64,000 bases of DNA from Thamnaconus septentrionalis (lineage: Eukaryota; Chordata; Actinopteri; Tetraodontiformes; Monacanthidae): contig CM020501.1 of NCBI GenBank assembly GCA_009823395.1, positions 14,183,861 to 14,247,860 on the forward strand, given 5' to 3'. This document shows, piece by piece, positions 11,924 through 24,589 of this stretch. Positions within the stretch are counted from its first letter, which is position 1, and each line of letters opens with the position of its first letter. Below the pieces are notes generated by a model. That model saw nothing but the letters and a program-made list of their open reading frames with translations, was not told the DNA's origin and ran no database searches. A program made the translations under genes and the position numbers.

Positions 11924-13156
11924 AACCATTCCTGGAGTGTTTCTGGTGGCATGCGTAGTAGATACACATGTCAGAGTTGTAGCATTTCAATTCCAACACA
12001 AAAGCAAGCACTGCTCTAGGCTGGTTTTACACACACACACACACTCAGAGTGGAACCCCCCCACTTCCCCCCACCCCCACCCCACCTCTCCCAGCCTAAT
12101 GTAGTCGTGTTTCCGACGGGATAATCTGAGCGCTGCGCCGCGGCCCATGTGAGGAAGGGATTACATATTTATTCAGGGAGTTTTCATCCTGCCCTTACCA
12201 TCTGTCACCAGCAGAGCGGCCCTGGGACATTTGCAAGAGCTTTGCAGTCTAGAGTTATAGGATGGGGGGGGGGGAAGTGGGGGGTTGTGGAGAGAGTGTG
12301 CAAGGAGAAAGAGAAAAGGGAAAAGGGAGTGGATGAGAAGGAAGTGGGCTCCAGATCCCACCTCCGCTCTGTGTTGAAGGGATAAAGTCTCTGTTTAGTC
12401 CGCCAGTGACTGAGAGCCAAGTTGCTGCTGATGTCATAATCCACTGGCCGACCACATATGTTATCTGCACTCTGGTGCGATTGGCTGGCACCGCGCAAGT
12501 CAGAAAGCCTTGCTCAGAAGAAGACAAAAAGATTTGATAGTGTCTTTTTTTTCAGTTGTTGTTTTTTAGGTTTGATAAAACTTTTAACAAAAAATCCATT
12601 TTCAAACCATAAGTTTGAAGGGCCTTTATATTATAGTGTTCAAATTAATAATTACATTCCATCGACTATTTTGTCACAATACCAAAATAGTGACTGATAG
12701 TGTGACATTGCCTTGCCATAATACTGAAACTGAGACTGAAAAAACCCAAAACAAAAGCCATTAAAACAGCAATTACATATTAAACAAAAGAAGATAAAAG
12801 GTATTATATCATATTTTTTCAACCTGTTAAAATATGACAAATTTTACTATAATATCATTTTGATATTGAGATTGGAACATGTGACACTTATAATATGATG
12901 TTGTGACAGTGTGGCATCGTGCTGTTATGACAAGAAACGCATCACATCAAAACTTGAAACAATTGCGTGACAACAGTGGTTGTCGTGGTTTCGAACAGTC
13001 GGACCGGGTTCACTTCCCGGGTGTGAAACGCTTCTCACAGTTTCTGCACAGTCACAGGTCAAATACAGAGAACGCATTTCACGGCACATCAAGCAGGCAC
13101 GTTATTTATATGTAACCAATAAAGTCAAGCTACCGAGTCAGGCATCGCTGGAACAC

Positions 13157-13184
13157 GGTGCTTCCACACGGTGCTTCCACACGA
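13157..13184. repeat. Tandem duplication of about 14 bp
   Basis: The unit CACGGTGCTTCCA is present twice head to tail. Confidence 0.8.
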
Positions 13185-13308
13185 CGCGATACTTCATGTC
13201 TGGGTTGACGCATGAAAACATTCTGCAGGTTATAGACATAATGAATGATTAATACAAAGCAGGTTTATCACATTAGGACTTTAGAGGTTTGTTGCTTTAA
13301 GGAATCCT

Positions 13309-13350
13309 ATTTATTTATTTATTTATTTATTTACTTACTTATTTATTATA
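13309..13350. repeat. (TTTA)n / (TTAC)n microsatellite
   Basis: Tetranucleotide run of ATTT units with a few C substitutions. Confidence 0.9.
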
Positions 13351-13365
13351 TTAATTTATATTCAC

Positions 13366-13453
13366 CTTGGATAGGCTGCAGTACGCCCCCCAAACCCTGA
13401 GCATGTATTATAAATGGTAATAGAAGACAGATTGAGGGATGGATGGATGGAAG
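13366..13453 (+). mobile_element. SINE 3'-end fragment
   Basis: GGATAGGCTGCAGTACGCCC followed by a degenerate tail and GGATGGATGGATGG resembles the 3' portion of the SINE family at 313. No head or TSD is visible. Confidence 0.45.
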
Positions 13454-14698
13454 GAAGAAACGAGTACCTTTGCCTTTACCATAACTGGGATGAGCACCAG
13501 TATGACTGAGGCCCTGAGGGGAGGATAAATTAACAGGAGATGGACGGACAGACGGTTTCGTGTTCCTTGTATTATCTACAGCTCATTCTGTACAGGTTGT
13601 TTGCGAAGATGGGTTGGAAATCAGAATGTTTCCACTTCCTGCTTCCTTCCTCTCACCTCTGATCAGTTTCCCTCCCAGCGTGTGACATCAGTTGATTGTT
13701 GCTGACAGAAGGTTTGCGGACAAAGCGAACAGGGTCGTCCGCCTCCTGTCTCCGCTGTCTGACTGCACTATCGATGCTGCCATGCGGTTCAAAGACAGCA
13801 GGAAGTCGGGACTTCCCACGGAGAGCCTGCGTCAAGCCGCTGCGAGGTGCCAGTCAACTTCTCGGGCGCCATCCGCGGAGCGTTCTGGAAGTGACACCAC
13901 CGCCGAAGAAGATTGCACCGGTCGCCAAAGACTGTGAATTATCCCCAGCAGGGGTCCAGAGAAATTCAGCAGCCTCTACACCAATATCAAAGCTTGCTCT
14001 GGCCTTTTGTCAAAATCTTTGTCAAAATAAATAGATATATACGTGTGTGTGTGTGTATCTGTTACATATACTTAAGGGAGGAGGTGACGTATGCAAATGA
14101 CATGTAACTTCGACTTCACATGTCACTTATTTAAATTGAACAAAATGAATTTTTTTATTTCTTTTTTTTTACTGATGGTTGAGTTCCTTGGAAAGGGACA
14201 CTGGGTTCTAAAATATCACTTGTTATTATATTATATTATTTCACAGTGCAGTCAGTTTTGTCTTAGCAGCGTAAGGCTCTTCCCCTGGTCTTGTCCAATC
14301 TGGAATAAATACACCAAGAAAACATAGAGTAAAGCGATGAGTAGTTGGCTTTTGGATGAGCTCTTTGAGGACAGCATTTCAAAAGTTGAGCTGGAATAAG
14401 GGTTTGCACCCCAGGAGCTTCTTCCTTTTCATCTTCCAGACCATTTTGTCGATTTTTTTGTAGATCATCGTCAGTTCTGTTCAAGCAAATTTCAGTTTCT
14501 GAATAAGCTGTTTTGCATCAAAAAACCGACCTCGTCAGGTAGCTGAAAAGAACAGTAGACAGCTTCCCACATGAGTCTTGGATACTGCTGGTTTGTTTTG
14601 CAGCATGCTTCAACGGGTTGAGTCATTGCGTCACTCTTGTCAAATTCTCCCACGGCACGACATTTTTTTAGGGACACGAAATGCATCGCAAGCACTCA

Positions 14699-14915
14699 CA
14701 TGTCACTTTTAATGAGAGGTCAAACATCTTTTCTTGCAAGTGTCGGGTGAAATTGTCCGGGATGCCACACACAGTCAATGAATTGTTGAGGTATTACTTT
14801 TGTCCGTGTTAACTTATTACAATGCCCGTAAAAAACATTAGCTATTAGCATGAGCAAGAGTCAGCTAGGGAAAAGGAGAAGGCCTTGATTTTGTGTTTGT
14901 CAATCAACTGTTTTT
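14699..14915. repeat. Local duplication, copy A
   Basis: This segment shares long blocks with 15374-15580, including AAGTGTCGGGTG, TCAATGAATTGTTGAGGTAT and the motifs CATTAGCT..TATGAGCAAG and CTTGATTTT.TGTTTGT. The copies have the same orientation about 0.67 kb apart. Flanking minus-strand ORFs (14492-14695, 15023-15298) are not recognised as any protein. Confidence 0.75.
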
Positions 14916-15373
14916 ACTCAGCAGCATTTTTTTAAATGTTTCTTTCCCTGATATTTGAGAAAATACTGAAATGAATGAAGCTTTGCGGTCTGAAACCCTG
15001 TGGGCAACCAGTCATGTAATTCTTATTCAGCTGAATTGCCGTAAGTGCAGCAGCTTGCATTCCTAAATATGCCGTAGTGCATCCAAACTCCCGGTGTTGC
15101 AACTTTTCTCCACTTGTGGCCAACCGGAGGGCAAAAGACTTGATGTTCAGGGAGGGTCTGCACACACACAGCTACAGTCTCACAGGATCTGGTTTTAAAT
15201 TGGGATTTGGCATTAAAATCTAGTTCAATTATGTATTTTCCCTGGTACTTTGCATATGAAACAGCCAGTTCACAGTCTCCAACATACACACAACTCACTG
15301 GAAACCTTTTGGCTCACTTTGTTTTCTTTCCAAGCACTTAAAAAAAAGTCACACGGTTCTAAGTATCTGTTTG

Positions 15374-15580
15374 GCGTTTCACCTTTAACAGGAGGTCAAC
15401 AGTATCTCCATGTAAGTGTCGGGTGCAATTGTCCAAGAAGCCATACATCAATGAATTGTTGAGGTATTACTGCTGTCTTTGTTCAATTATTAAGTTGGCT
15501 TCAGCAAACATTAGCTTTTTGTATGAGCAAGGTTCAGTGGCAAAAAAGAGCTTGATTTTCTGTTTGTTAATCCAATGATT
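15374..15580. repeat. Local duplication, copy B
   Basis: Direct repeat partner of 14699-14915. Divergence by substitutions and small indels suggests an old duplication or two copies of an unknown dispersed element. Confidence 0.75.
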
Positions 15581-15624
15581 TAACAACACATGAAGGGCCA
15601 GTTGAATCTGTTTGATTATTTGCT

Positions 15625-15632
15625 AAAAAAAA

Positions 15633-15671
<39 letters not shown>

Positions 15672-15672
15672 A
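15625..15672. repeat. (AAAT)n microsatellite
   Basis: About twelve AAAT/TAAA units. Confidence 0.95.
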
Positions 15673-16187
15673 AGCAATGGTATGAACAAAGAAGGTGAAA
15701 AATCTTTCTGCATTTTTTTTCCCTTAATAGTTTTTCTGTTCTCGGATTTTTTGTGCATCATTTCAGGAAGGTAGAGCTTCAAATAAGTAGACACAAAAAG
15801 ACAGACAACGTTGCATGAAGAACCTTTGATGTCATGGAATTTATTTAAAAATACTTCTCCTAATGGCTCGCCACACCCCTCTTATTGCCGTAAAGACGCA
15901 GGACTCCATGGGGACGAGAGCACTTTGCACACAAACCCAAATGTCACTAATTTTAGAATTGTGACCAAAACAAACTTTTGATCCTTGTCTTGGCTGCAGG
16001 GAGAGAGAACAAAAAAAACTTGTGACTTTCCCCAAAGTAGGCTTATTAAGTATCACAGAGAAGCAAAAGGAGCCTTAAAAAGGCTGAAAGACAAAAAAAA
16101 ATAATAATAATAACATCCAACTGAGACATGTCAGTTCACTATAGAGTTTATATTAGTACAGACACTATACACTGTACACTAGTAAAG

Positions 16188-16370
16188 ACAGTGAACCCTA
16201 AATTGCTCCCAGTGGGGCTGGCAGCACGTTGCATGGCAGCAGCTACCCATTGGTGTATGAGTGTGTGGATGAATGGGTGAATGAGAAGCCATTATAAAGC
16301 GCTTTGGGCTACCGTGAAGGTGCTGGAAAGCACTATATAAGTGCAGTCAATTTCCCATTTCCCATTTATA
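16188..16370 (+). mobile_element. Teleost dispersed repeat with 'AAGCGCTTTGGG...CACTATATAAGTGCAG' tail
   Basis: The segment carries AAATTGCTCCCAGTGGGGC, a GTGTATGAGTGTGTGGATGA stretch, TATAAAGCGCTTTGGG and AAGCACTATATAAGTGCAGT. These landmarks recur in many fish genomes at the 3' end of a retroposon family. I do not name the family, and the boundaries are approximate. Confidence 0.55.
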
Positions 16371-18188
16371 GTGTACTGTATACAGTGTGTAGTGATGTGA
16401 TGGAGCCACCAAGCAAGGTTTGAACAGAGGTTTTCAAAACCACTAGTGTCAAACTTGGCCACAGCACTTGCTTTAAGTCTGAAAGGCGAAAAAGTTCCAC
16501 AAGCCATTTTCTAGCACGGCGGCTCCAAAGGAAGCGTGTCAGCCGGATGGCTCAATCAGCACAGGTAGGATGCGTTCAAGCACACACCCTCACTGTGGTT
16601 TATCTGTGGTTGTCATGTGTTGTTCAGTTGCAGTTTCATTACATTGCACTGTATGACAGGCACAATATTGCCGCACAGCAGCAACCAAAATCCTCACTGC
16701 CTTGTCTACCCCGCTGCCGTGGGATGATTAATGAGGGGAATAAACAGCAAACATGACCGCAACGCATCCTTTCCGTCCGACCACGAGTCAGTCTCCTGAG
16801 CAGCTCAAAGAAAGGATCCCTGTTCGGGCGATTGCCATTTCTAATTCTATTTGTTTTAGCCTCAATGAAAAAGGGAAGGTTTCGCACCTTTCAGTTTGAA
16901 TAACATTGGAAAGTCACGTTTGCACGTGCGTCTGCAACATCACGTCGGCCTCGTGCACATCGTCTTCATCGTCTGAAAAAAACAAATGTCCGACTTGTAG
17001 ATAAACAATCAAGCATCTATTTATTCAGACAATCTCTCGCCATGCTGACGTGCTCCTGTATAAATATCGCAAAGCACGTACTGAGCAGACAATATAAAAA
17101 TGTTTTCAGAGAACATATGGAGGAAACAACAGGTGGGCTGCTCCTCATGACTTCTTCCATCTTCTTCCCCGAAGCCACCAGATCTCAGCTGAATCCTGTG
17201 ACTCCTCCCCGGGCTCAGAGCAAAGCATGGGACTGTTTTGTATTTTTTTCCTCTCTTTTCTTGTTCTGAGAGAAACTCATACTCAGATCCTCACCATGAA
17301 AACAAGAGGCGCAAGATGCCCTAAAAAAGAAGGGAAAAAATGGTGCTTCATCCCCCTGTGGTGACAGACGAGAAGAGGAACAGTTTAGCCCACGGTAATG
17401 TCTTTTGGTTGCCTCTCTTGTGTCTAATTAAAAAGGCACACGCTTTTTTTTTTTTTTGAGCACAAAAAAAAAAGGCGACTGAAGTAATTTTTATTCCAAG
17501 CTGTGCCAGCTCTAAGGGACAATCACAAACACTTTCAAGAAGCCCATTTACATTTGATCCAGTTTCAGCTCCTCCAGGATACGAACGCAGTGTTTAAACC
17601 TGGGGAGGGAGGACCGACACAGGTTGCAAATGGGTTAAATTTGAGTGAAGATGGAGTGGGAACTATCTAAAAAGGATAAAAGAGAACCCTGGGAACCTGC
17701 CCATGCATCTGGAAGTTTCTTTTTGCCAAATGTGGCCTGAGCCAGCGGGTGTTGAGAAGAATACAGGCTGCTCATTTTCAGAGGGCACAGTTTAGAAACC
17801 CCTAAACTAGCAAGACCACTGATTGATGGCCCATGCAAACCCATTCATATGTGTTCCAACACAGCAGCTGTCCCGTATTAATACAACTTAATGAACAATA
17901 AACACCCCATCAGGATTGGAATGGCGAACCAAAAAGACCCAATGATCCGTGTGGAGAGGAATTACTACCACATGTACCCCTTCTCACAGGAGGGGCAGGG
18001 GGAAAGAGAGATACAGGAAGTAATGCACATTTTCATAAAATCATGTTTTCAGCTGTGGAAAAGCTCTGCGGACTACAGAACTTTTAGAAGGATGCAGGCA
18101 GTGCGATGGCGTAGAGTGCAATGAACTTAGGTACCCCTGAGTTGCACGTTCATCCAAGTTTGCTCTCCTTTACATCCTGGATCCCTTG

Positions 18189-18226
18189 GATGGATGGATG
18201 GATGGATGGATGGAAGGATGGATGTC
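18189..18226. repeat. (GGAT)n microsatellite
   Basis: About nine GGAT units with one interruption. Confidence 0.9.
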
Positions 18227-21200
18227 TAATTAAACAATTAAATCAATTTATATGAAACATTTAAAAACTTTTCATGAAAGTTATATGTCACTGTTTGCCT
18301 TTGTTACGCTAAATGAGAAAAATCTCCCTGGTTTGAAATCAGAAATCTAAAAAAAAATGTATAGAAAAGAATTAATTGATAACTAATTAATATGTCAATT
18401 CAATATCAGTTGTGCTGCTCTGCAAACCTATCATTTAGCTGCAGACATAACGTCTGTGGTTCACAAGCAGAGACAGGTTCAGTTTGGTATCCATTAAGCT
18501 AAGCTAACAACCACAACAACAACGTTCAACAGTCGCTGTAAATTTGCATTTGGACTGGCATCAACTGGGGTGGAGCTCAGGCCCCAACTGAGTCTGTGAC
18601 AGCAATAACCAACAAGGGCCCTTGAAAACAGTTCAGTCATTTTTATCGTTATGTTACAACATGAATGAACAGCAACAGTTTTTAATGCTGAAGCACCGTG
18701 TTGTACGCATTGCTACACATGTGATGCTCCTGTGCTCCACTGATGGGTCATGCAGGGGCTGGAGTTTATCGTCGCTATCGAAGGGAAAAGATGAGGTACG
18801 TCCTGGACAAGTTTATCATAGAGATGACACATAGAGACAAATGCTCGGAACCCACGACCTTGAATGTAACCCACTCAGGATCGATACTATTCTTGTTCTT
18901 TTCTAATGGTTATGGACTTACGTTCCAACCATGCTCGCTTTGAGCTCTTAACACTAGTGTACATAATCTCTTTTAATAAAGCCAGCTGTTAGGAGTACAA
19001 TAGGGGGACTTATTCAAACCTCTGCCTTCGCTGGAGGTTCAGATCTTATGTCCTCTCACGAGTGTATTGAGACTGAAGCCCGTCACTCCTCACCAGGACA
19101 TTTCGCTGCAACAGGTCAGGCAGAGGGAGGCTATTATCAGTCGCCAAGCAGCAAAGACAACAGGGCATTTCTCTACAATGATCCAGTGCGGGGCCGAGCC
19201 TCTCCAACAGATATTAAAACGGACTGACAGATCTAATTATCACCTCCCCACTTCTGCAGCTCCCACTCCGATGAAAAGCACGACATTCCATCAGACATCC
19301 TGTGCCCTCAAACTAACTTTCACCTCTGCTAATAACTAAGAGTGTAGTTATCTGGAATGCCTGCTGGGGGCATGACTGCAAATGGGCAGAAAGGGATTTC
19401 CAATAAAGCTGGATTTATTAGAGCGGAGAGACCGTCATTATTCCTCAGCTAGCCGTAGCAACTGCGCAAATGGCCCCAGCGTGCTATCTCTCACCTTACT
19501 CACTTTGCTCTTTATGCTTCCCGTTTTATATTCTTCAAAATTCCATAATGGGCCAAAGTCACTTTTAGTAAAAAGACCAGGAGGGGGAGGGGGAGGATGG
19601 ACTTCTTTTCTCCCTGCCTCTCCTCATATTGTTCCTCCCGCGCTGACTTGTTCCTGTGTTACTCATATAGTGAATGGCCTTGTAATGGGGCTCCAGAGGC
19701 TTTTGATGAAAAGGAGGTTTTGTTTGCACACACGCGCCACGCGGCACTACCCAGACAATAGCGACTGTGGGGCCCCGCTTGGCCAAACCTGCCCCACCAC
19801 TCAGCATCTGCTGCCAGATTCTCTCCTGCGTCCGTACAAATCACTTAGAAAAGGAGGCGGTGGGGCCTCATTCTGGCAGGACGTTATGTCGCCCTTGCGG
19901 ATTGGCAGAGCTCACACTCCACCGCGCTATTACTCTACTGGGCGGAGCCGCCACGCTGCCTGCTTTTGTCTAAACGTACGGCCAGCGCTGAATGGCCGCT
20001 GTGGTTTTTCATCGTTGGGGCAAATCTGTTCCGCATCCTCGTGCGTCACATGTTCGTCCCCCCCGTCAGCTGCACGTAATCCCTCTTGAGCGGCGGTTGT
20101 CGTGGAAACCTCGGGCAGCTCTGGTCTCCAGCTGCTGTCAGACACCAAGGCACGCTGGGATGTGCTGGTTAATCATCGTTCGCCGTGTCACATTTAGAGC
20201 CCGTACAACGTCTCCTCGGCTTCCGGCAATTCTTTGACAAATAGGAAACGCATATGAACGAAGAAGAGGAACCTTTTTCATGTCGACCGACTTGTAAACA
20301 TTTAAATATTTGTTTACACCCTCCACTTTGGCGAGTCATTTGCCGAGCATGAAAGAAAGATTGCGGTCTGTGGGTTCGGGGATACCGCATGTCAGAGTTT
20401 GGTTTGCATAATCCAGAAGACTAATTGTCACAGAGCCAAGCATGTGATTTATGTAATTTCATTTACTCTCCTGTTGGCAAGTGAATCAAAAAGTCACTCA
20501 ACATTTATTTTTATTATTACTAAATCAATTCCAAGTATCCAAGTCAGATATGCTTCTTGCAAAACAACACAGTGAGCAAACCAGCACTGAAACATCATCC
20601 ATCTGGAACAGAGAACCAGGTGGACAAAGGCGACTTTTTGTCCTTGAACCCTGGCTCGAGACATGGGTTGTTTAGCATTTCCTCTTTTATGGGGTGGGCT
20701 GCTTGTCAGCGCCTTCACACAGCACTGCTGTGGGAAAGGGGATGCATAACAGCAATTTCTGACCTGCCTGCTGGTTAATGTTTGATCAGGTTCAGTCCAT
20801 TAAAACTTCATGGATATTTTAGTGAAAGGCTGCGAGTTTGGCTGACAGAAGGGTTATCGTGAGTCTTTGAGCGCTGCGGCATGCTAACTGTATAATAGTG
20901 CATCCACCACTTCAAATTGTGGCCTTTTTGAAATTGAATCAGTCTGGTAATTCAAACACATGTTTGGTCAGTGTTTCAGCAAACAACCGGTGCCGTCCTT
21001 CTTTCCTCTGACAACCTCTTGCGCAAACAGTCCCAGTAAAAGGCACTTGCTCCATGAGGAATGTTTATGCTGCCTCCGTCCATGCAGCCCTTTCTGCTTG
21101 TGCAAACACCAGATAAGTCTGAAGGGATTGCCTGAAATCTTAAGTATCCGAAGCAAACAAAGCACAACATCTGCCTGCTGAAAATGCTCCCGGGTGTGGG

Positions 21201-22197
21201 GTGATGCTCAAGTGGTATTAAAAAAAGGTGGTTGGGGGGGTTTAATGACACATAAAACATGTAAAATGTCACAAAGACTGTCTGTCAGCTCGAGTTGTAC
21301 GCAGAGTCTCCCCCGATAGCAGTGGGACTGCAGCACAGTGGCATTATCTGTGCAAGTTATGTAAGGCAATTTGGTGTTCAGACTTTTAAGAGATGCACCT
21401 CAGTCATGTTGCATGAAAAAGACTGCAGGGGGCAAAGAGGACATTCTTGGCCAAGTGGTGGCTGCAATTAAAAAAAAAAAAAAAAAACAACAGGAAGTTA
21501 AAAGGAACTTCACAAAGGAAGGATGTTCAGGGACCGCACTCATGCTCGGCGTGAGCATCAAGCCAGCAGAGGAAGCGCACTTCACCTCAGGCCTTTCCTC
21601 CAGTGTTCCTCTGCAAGTTTCCACGACCTGGCCACGCGCCGATGATTCTTCCCGAAAGTTGTCTGGCCACCTTCCAAAAACTCTGCTCATCCTACAGTCG
21701 ATGATGTCATTCCAGGAGACTAAAATAATTTTTGAATCCGTAAGTAATTCATGTTAAAAGGATTTCATGTGAAATGTGTCTTGTTAAATTTTAGGAAAAA
21801 GACACTAATAATGCTCTAGATATAGATGCATAATGACATCACTGTGTATGTGTCTGTGTGTATGTGGGTGTGTGTGTTGTTTTCCTGCTTCTTGTTTGCT
21901 GGCCCAGACTGGCCATGAAGTCATGTTAACAGAAGATCATTTCCTGTTCCTCTCCACTTCCAGAGCCGTACAGTCCCCAACGCTGTGTTCAGGAAACAAC
22001 AAGTTGCTGCAAAAAGGACATCGATCTGTGCGAATGGCAGCATAGCCTGCTGAAATAATGACATAAATTCGAATTCACCGCAAAACCAAACAATAGAGGA
22101 CAAATACCAAGGGGGGCATTGTCTCGTTTGCAATAATATCGACCAACTTCAATACTTGGCATTTTCCACAAGATGTTGATGGTCCCATTGATTAGTT

Positions 22198-22348
22198 GAT
22201 GTTTGTGGCCGGGTTACAGGGTAGCGCAGTGGTTACCACTGTTGCCAAACAGCTTTCTCGCTGGCCTGAGGTCATCTCTGTCGAGTTTGCGTGCTGTCCA
22301 TGTTTCTGCATGGTTTCTCTTTGGGTTCTGTGGCTTCTTCTCACAGCC

Positions 22349-22401
<53 letters not shown>

Positions 22402-22598
22402 TAGGCTAATTGGCTGCTCTAAATTGTCCGTAGGTACGAGTGTGAGTGCCCATGGTTGTTTGACCATCCATGTCATCCTGCGATGATTGGGTCACTTCCA
22501 GTCCATGGCATAACCCACCTTTGACCCATGACACCTGGGATAGGATCCAGAAGCCCTTCCCCTGAATGCTGGGTAAACCTCAAAAGAAGATGTTTTGT
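22198..22598 (+). mobile_element. SINE copy interrupted by an internal (CA)n expansion
   Basis: The head GGGTAGCGCAGTGGTTACCA, body TCGAGTTTGCGTGCTGTCC and AAATTGTCCGTAGGTACGAG, and tail CTGGGATAGGATCCAGAAG align with the SINE at 313. A (CA)n tract at 22351-22400 has expanded where the full copy reads CACACTCCAAAAACATG. Near-identical flanks, GATGTTTGT (22198-22206) and GATGTTTTGT (22589-22598), are a probable TSD. Confidence 0.75.
22351..22400. repeat. (CA)n microsatellite inside a SINE
   Basis: About 25 uninterrupted CA units. Confidence 0.97.
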
Positions 22599-23254
22599 TT
22601 TTTTCCCGCACTGGCTACACTGGAAGCCACTAAGGACACACCTGTGCCGGTTTGCTTTGGTGCATATGAAGTGCACAACTCCACCATATTCCAGTGAATG
22701 GAGCTCCATATAGTCCCTGTCAAATAGTGATAGTGACAAACGCGCAAGGCTAATTTCGAAGGTTAAAATCCAGACTCCTGAATCCAGATTTTTACAATTA
22801 TCATCTGAAGTGATTCGTGAAACCCAGTGCGGTTAGCCTCTCATTGCTCTTCGAGTGCTTTCCATCAACCGCCTTCGCTCCAATGTGCACACCATGTGTG
22901 TATGTGCGTCGGCACTGTCCCATTTAACAAACCAATCCTTGAGGTTGTGGTTGTGATTTCATTTTGATCAGCAAATGACTATTTGTTATGGTTACATGGC
23001 TGTAATGATTGCAAGTGATGGGGGGGAATTGGGACATGTAAATATTATTACCTGCCGGGTTTAGTGGGCGGTGCTTTAAGTGTAAACATGAATATACAGT
23101 ATTATGCAGTATGCTGTTTAACAGAGTTGTGTCATCATCTTAGGGTTGTCACGGTTGTGATACACAATTTCATTTTAAGTTGCTTATGGCATGATGAACT
23201 GTAGAAATGGTTGAAGGTTATTTAAAAACATGCATTTGTGAAGTGAAATTGGGA

Positions 23255-23385
23255 ACTGTAAATTGGCCATAGGAGTGAGTGTGAGTGTGAATGGTTGTGT
23301 GACGTTTCATTTGGCCCGACAATAAACTGGTAACTTATCCAGGCTGTGTCCAGGGATAGACTCCAACATTGACTGATGATGATAC
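23255..23385 (+). mobile_element. SINE fragment (body and 3' part)
   Basis: GTAAATTGGCCATAGGAGTG, GTGTGAATGGTTGTGTGACG and ATAAACTGGTAACTTATCCA..GGGATAGACTCCAACA align with the central and 3' region of the SINE at 313; the tRNA-like head is missing. Confidence 0.6.
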
Positions 23386-24589
23386 TAACGGATAACTAAC
23401 CTACTGTTGTATTGGAAATCATGGAAGAATATTGCCCCGAAATGTACTTATTGTTGCAACTACTACATCGGATTTGCTGTCCACCTCCATCAGTGGGTGG
23501 TATCCTGTGCCATAGCCTTACCAGAGTCCCTAAAAGTCGACAGCATGCATCACAACAAATTGTGACTGGTTTGCTGGTTTGCTTCCAGAGCTAAAACTCG
23601 CAAAAGGCCAAACTCCAAATCTCTGATTCATTTTTTTTCACACGTCAGCGTGACATAGAAGGTGGTGGAAGCCAAACCAAAATATCTCCTCATCCATCTC
23701 TCACCAAAGTGCGATAGAGACACAACAGGATGAACGGCTACACACCTCAGAGGGTTGGTGCCTGTGTTACAGCATCATCAGGCACTGAGCTGAGGATAAA
23801 TCAGTCAAACAAGGCCATTGTGTACATTAAACTAACCCTGAACTCGCTTCCCCCTGCTAACGCGGTGCTATCTGTCTCTCTTTTGGTGAAATTAAAATGA
23901 AAGATGATGCTGAGTGGTTTGGATAGTATGGATGATTGTAGAGAGACAGTCAGAACTCAGAGAGGCTTCACTAGTTGGTAGCGGTAGTAGTAGGTACTCC
24001 AGCTACAGTTAGCCCTGGTGGATAATGAACAGGAAGCACACATCGCAGATGAAACATAAAAGGAAGCTACTCTTAAAGCTACACAACCTTCTGGAGACAC
24101 ATTCTCAGACCCGTCCCTTCCACGCAACTATTGATCCTTAACGTCCAACTCCTTTTCGGTTGCTATCCAATCACTATGCATATCTCAATCGGCATTCCTG
24201 CACCCTGTCCTCCACAGTGCCATTATCTGGGGGGGTGAGAGTGAGGGAGGACCTGTGAGCTCACCGCGGATAGGGCCCTGCGATGACAGCTCAAGTCAGA
24301 AGGCTGACTCTTGAGTGGGGGGCGGAGGGCTTTTCAGGGGACAGGGGGGGTCACCCGGTCTGCCGGCCAGCCAGGGTCCTGAGGCACGAGTGAGTGTTGA
24401 GAGGGAAGAATGTGAGCGGTGGGCCCCTGGGAGCCTCTGTATCCATACATAGCCTTGTGTCTGTTGCATTTGTCATCATTTTACCAATGTTTCTCGTTGT
24501 GCTTTGAAGAGCGTTTTTATTTATTATTTTTATTTATTTATTTTATTGAGAAATAACAAAAAACAAAACTTCAAACCAGGTTCTCCTTT

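Noticed and set aside
12960..13060. Possible tRNA gene or SINE head (GGGTTCACTTCCC)
   Set aside because: A B-box-like string is present, but no A-box at correct spacing and no cloverleaf pairing could be drawn. No SINE body follows.
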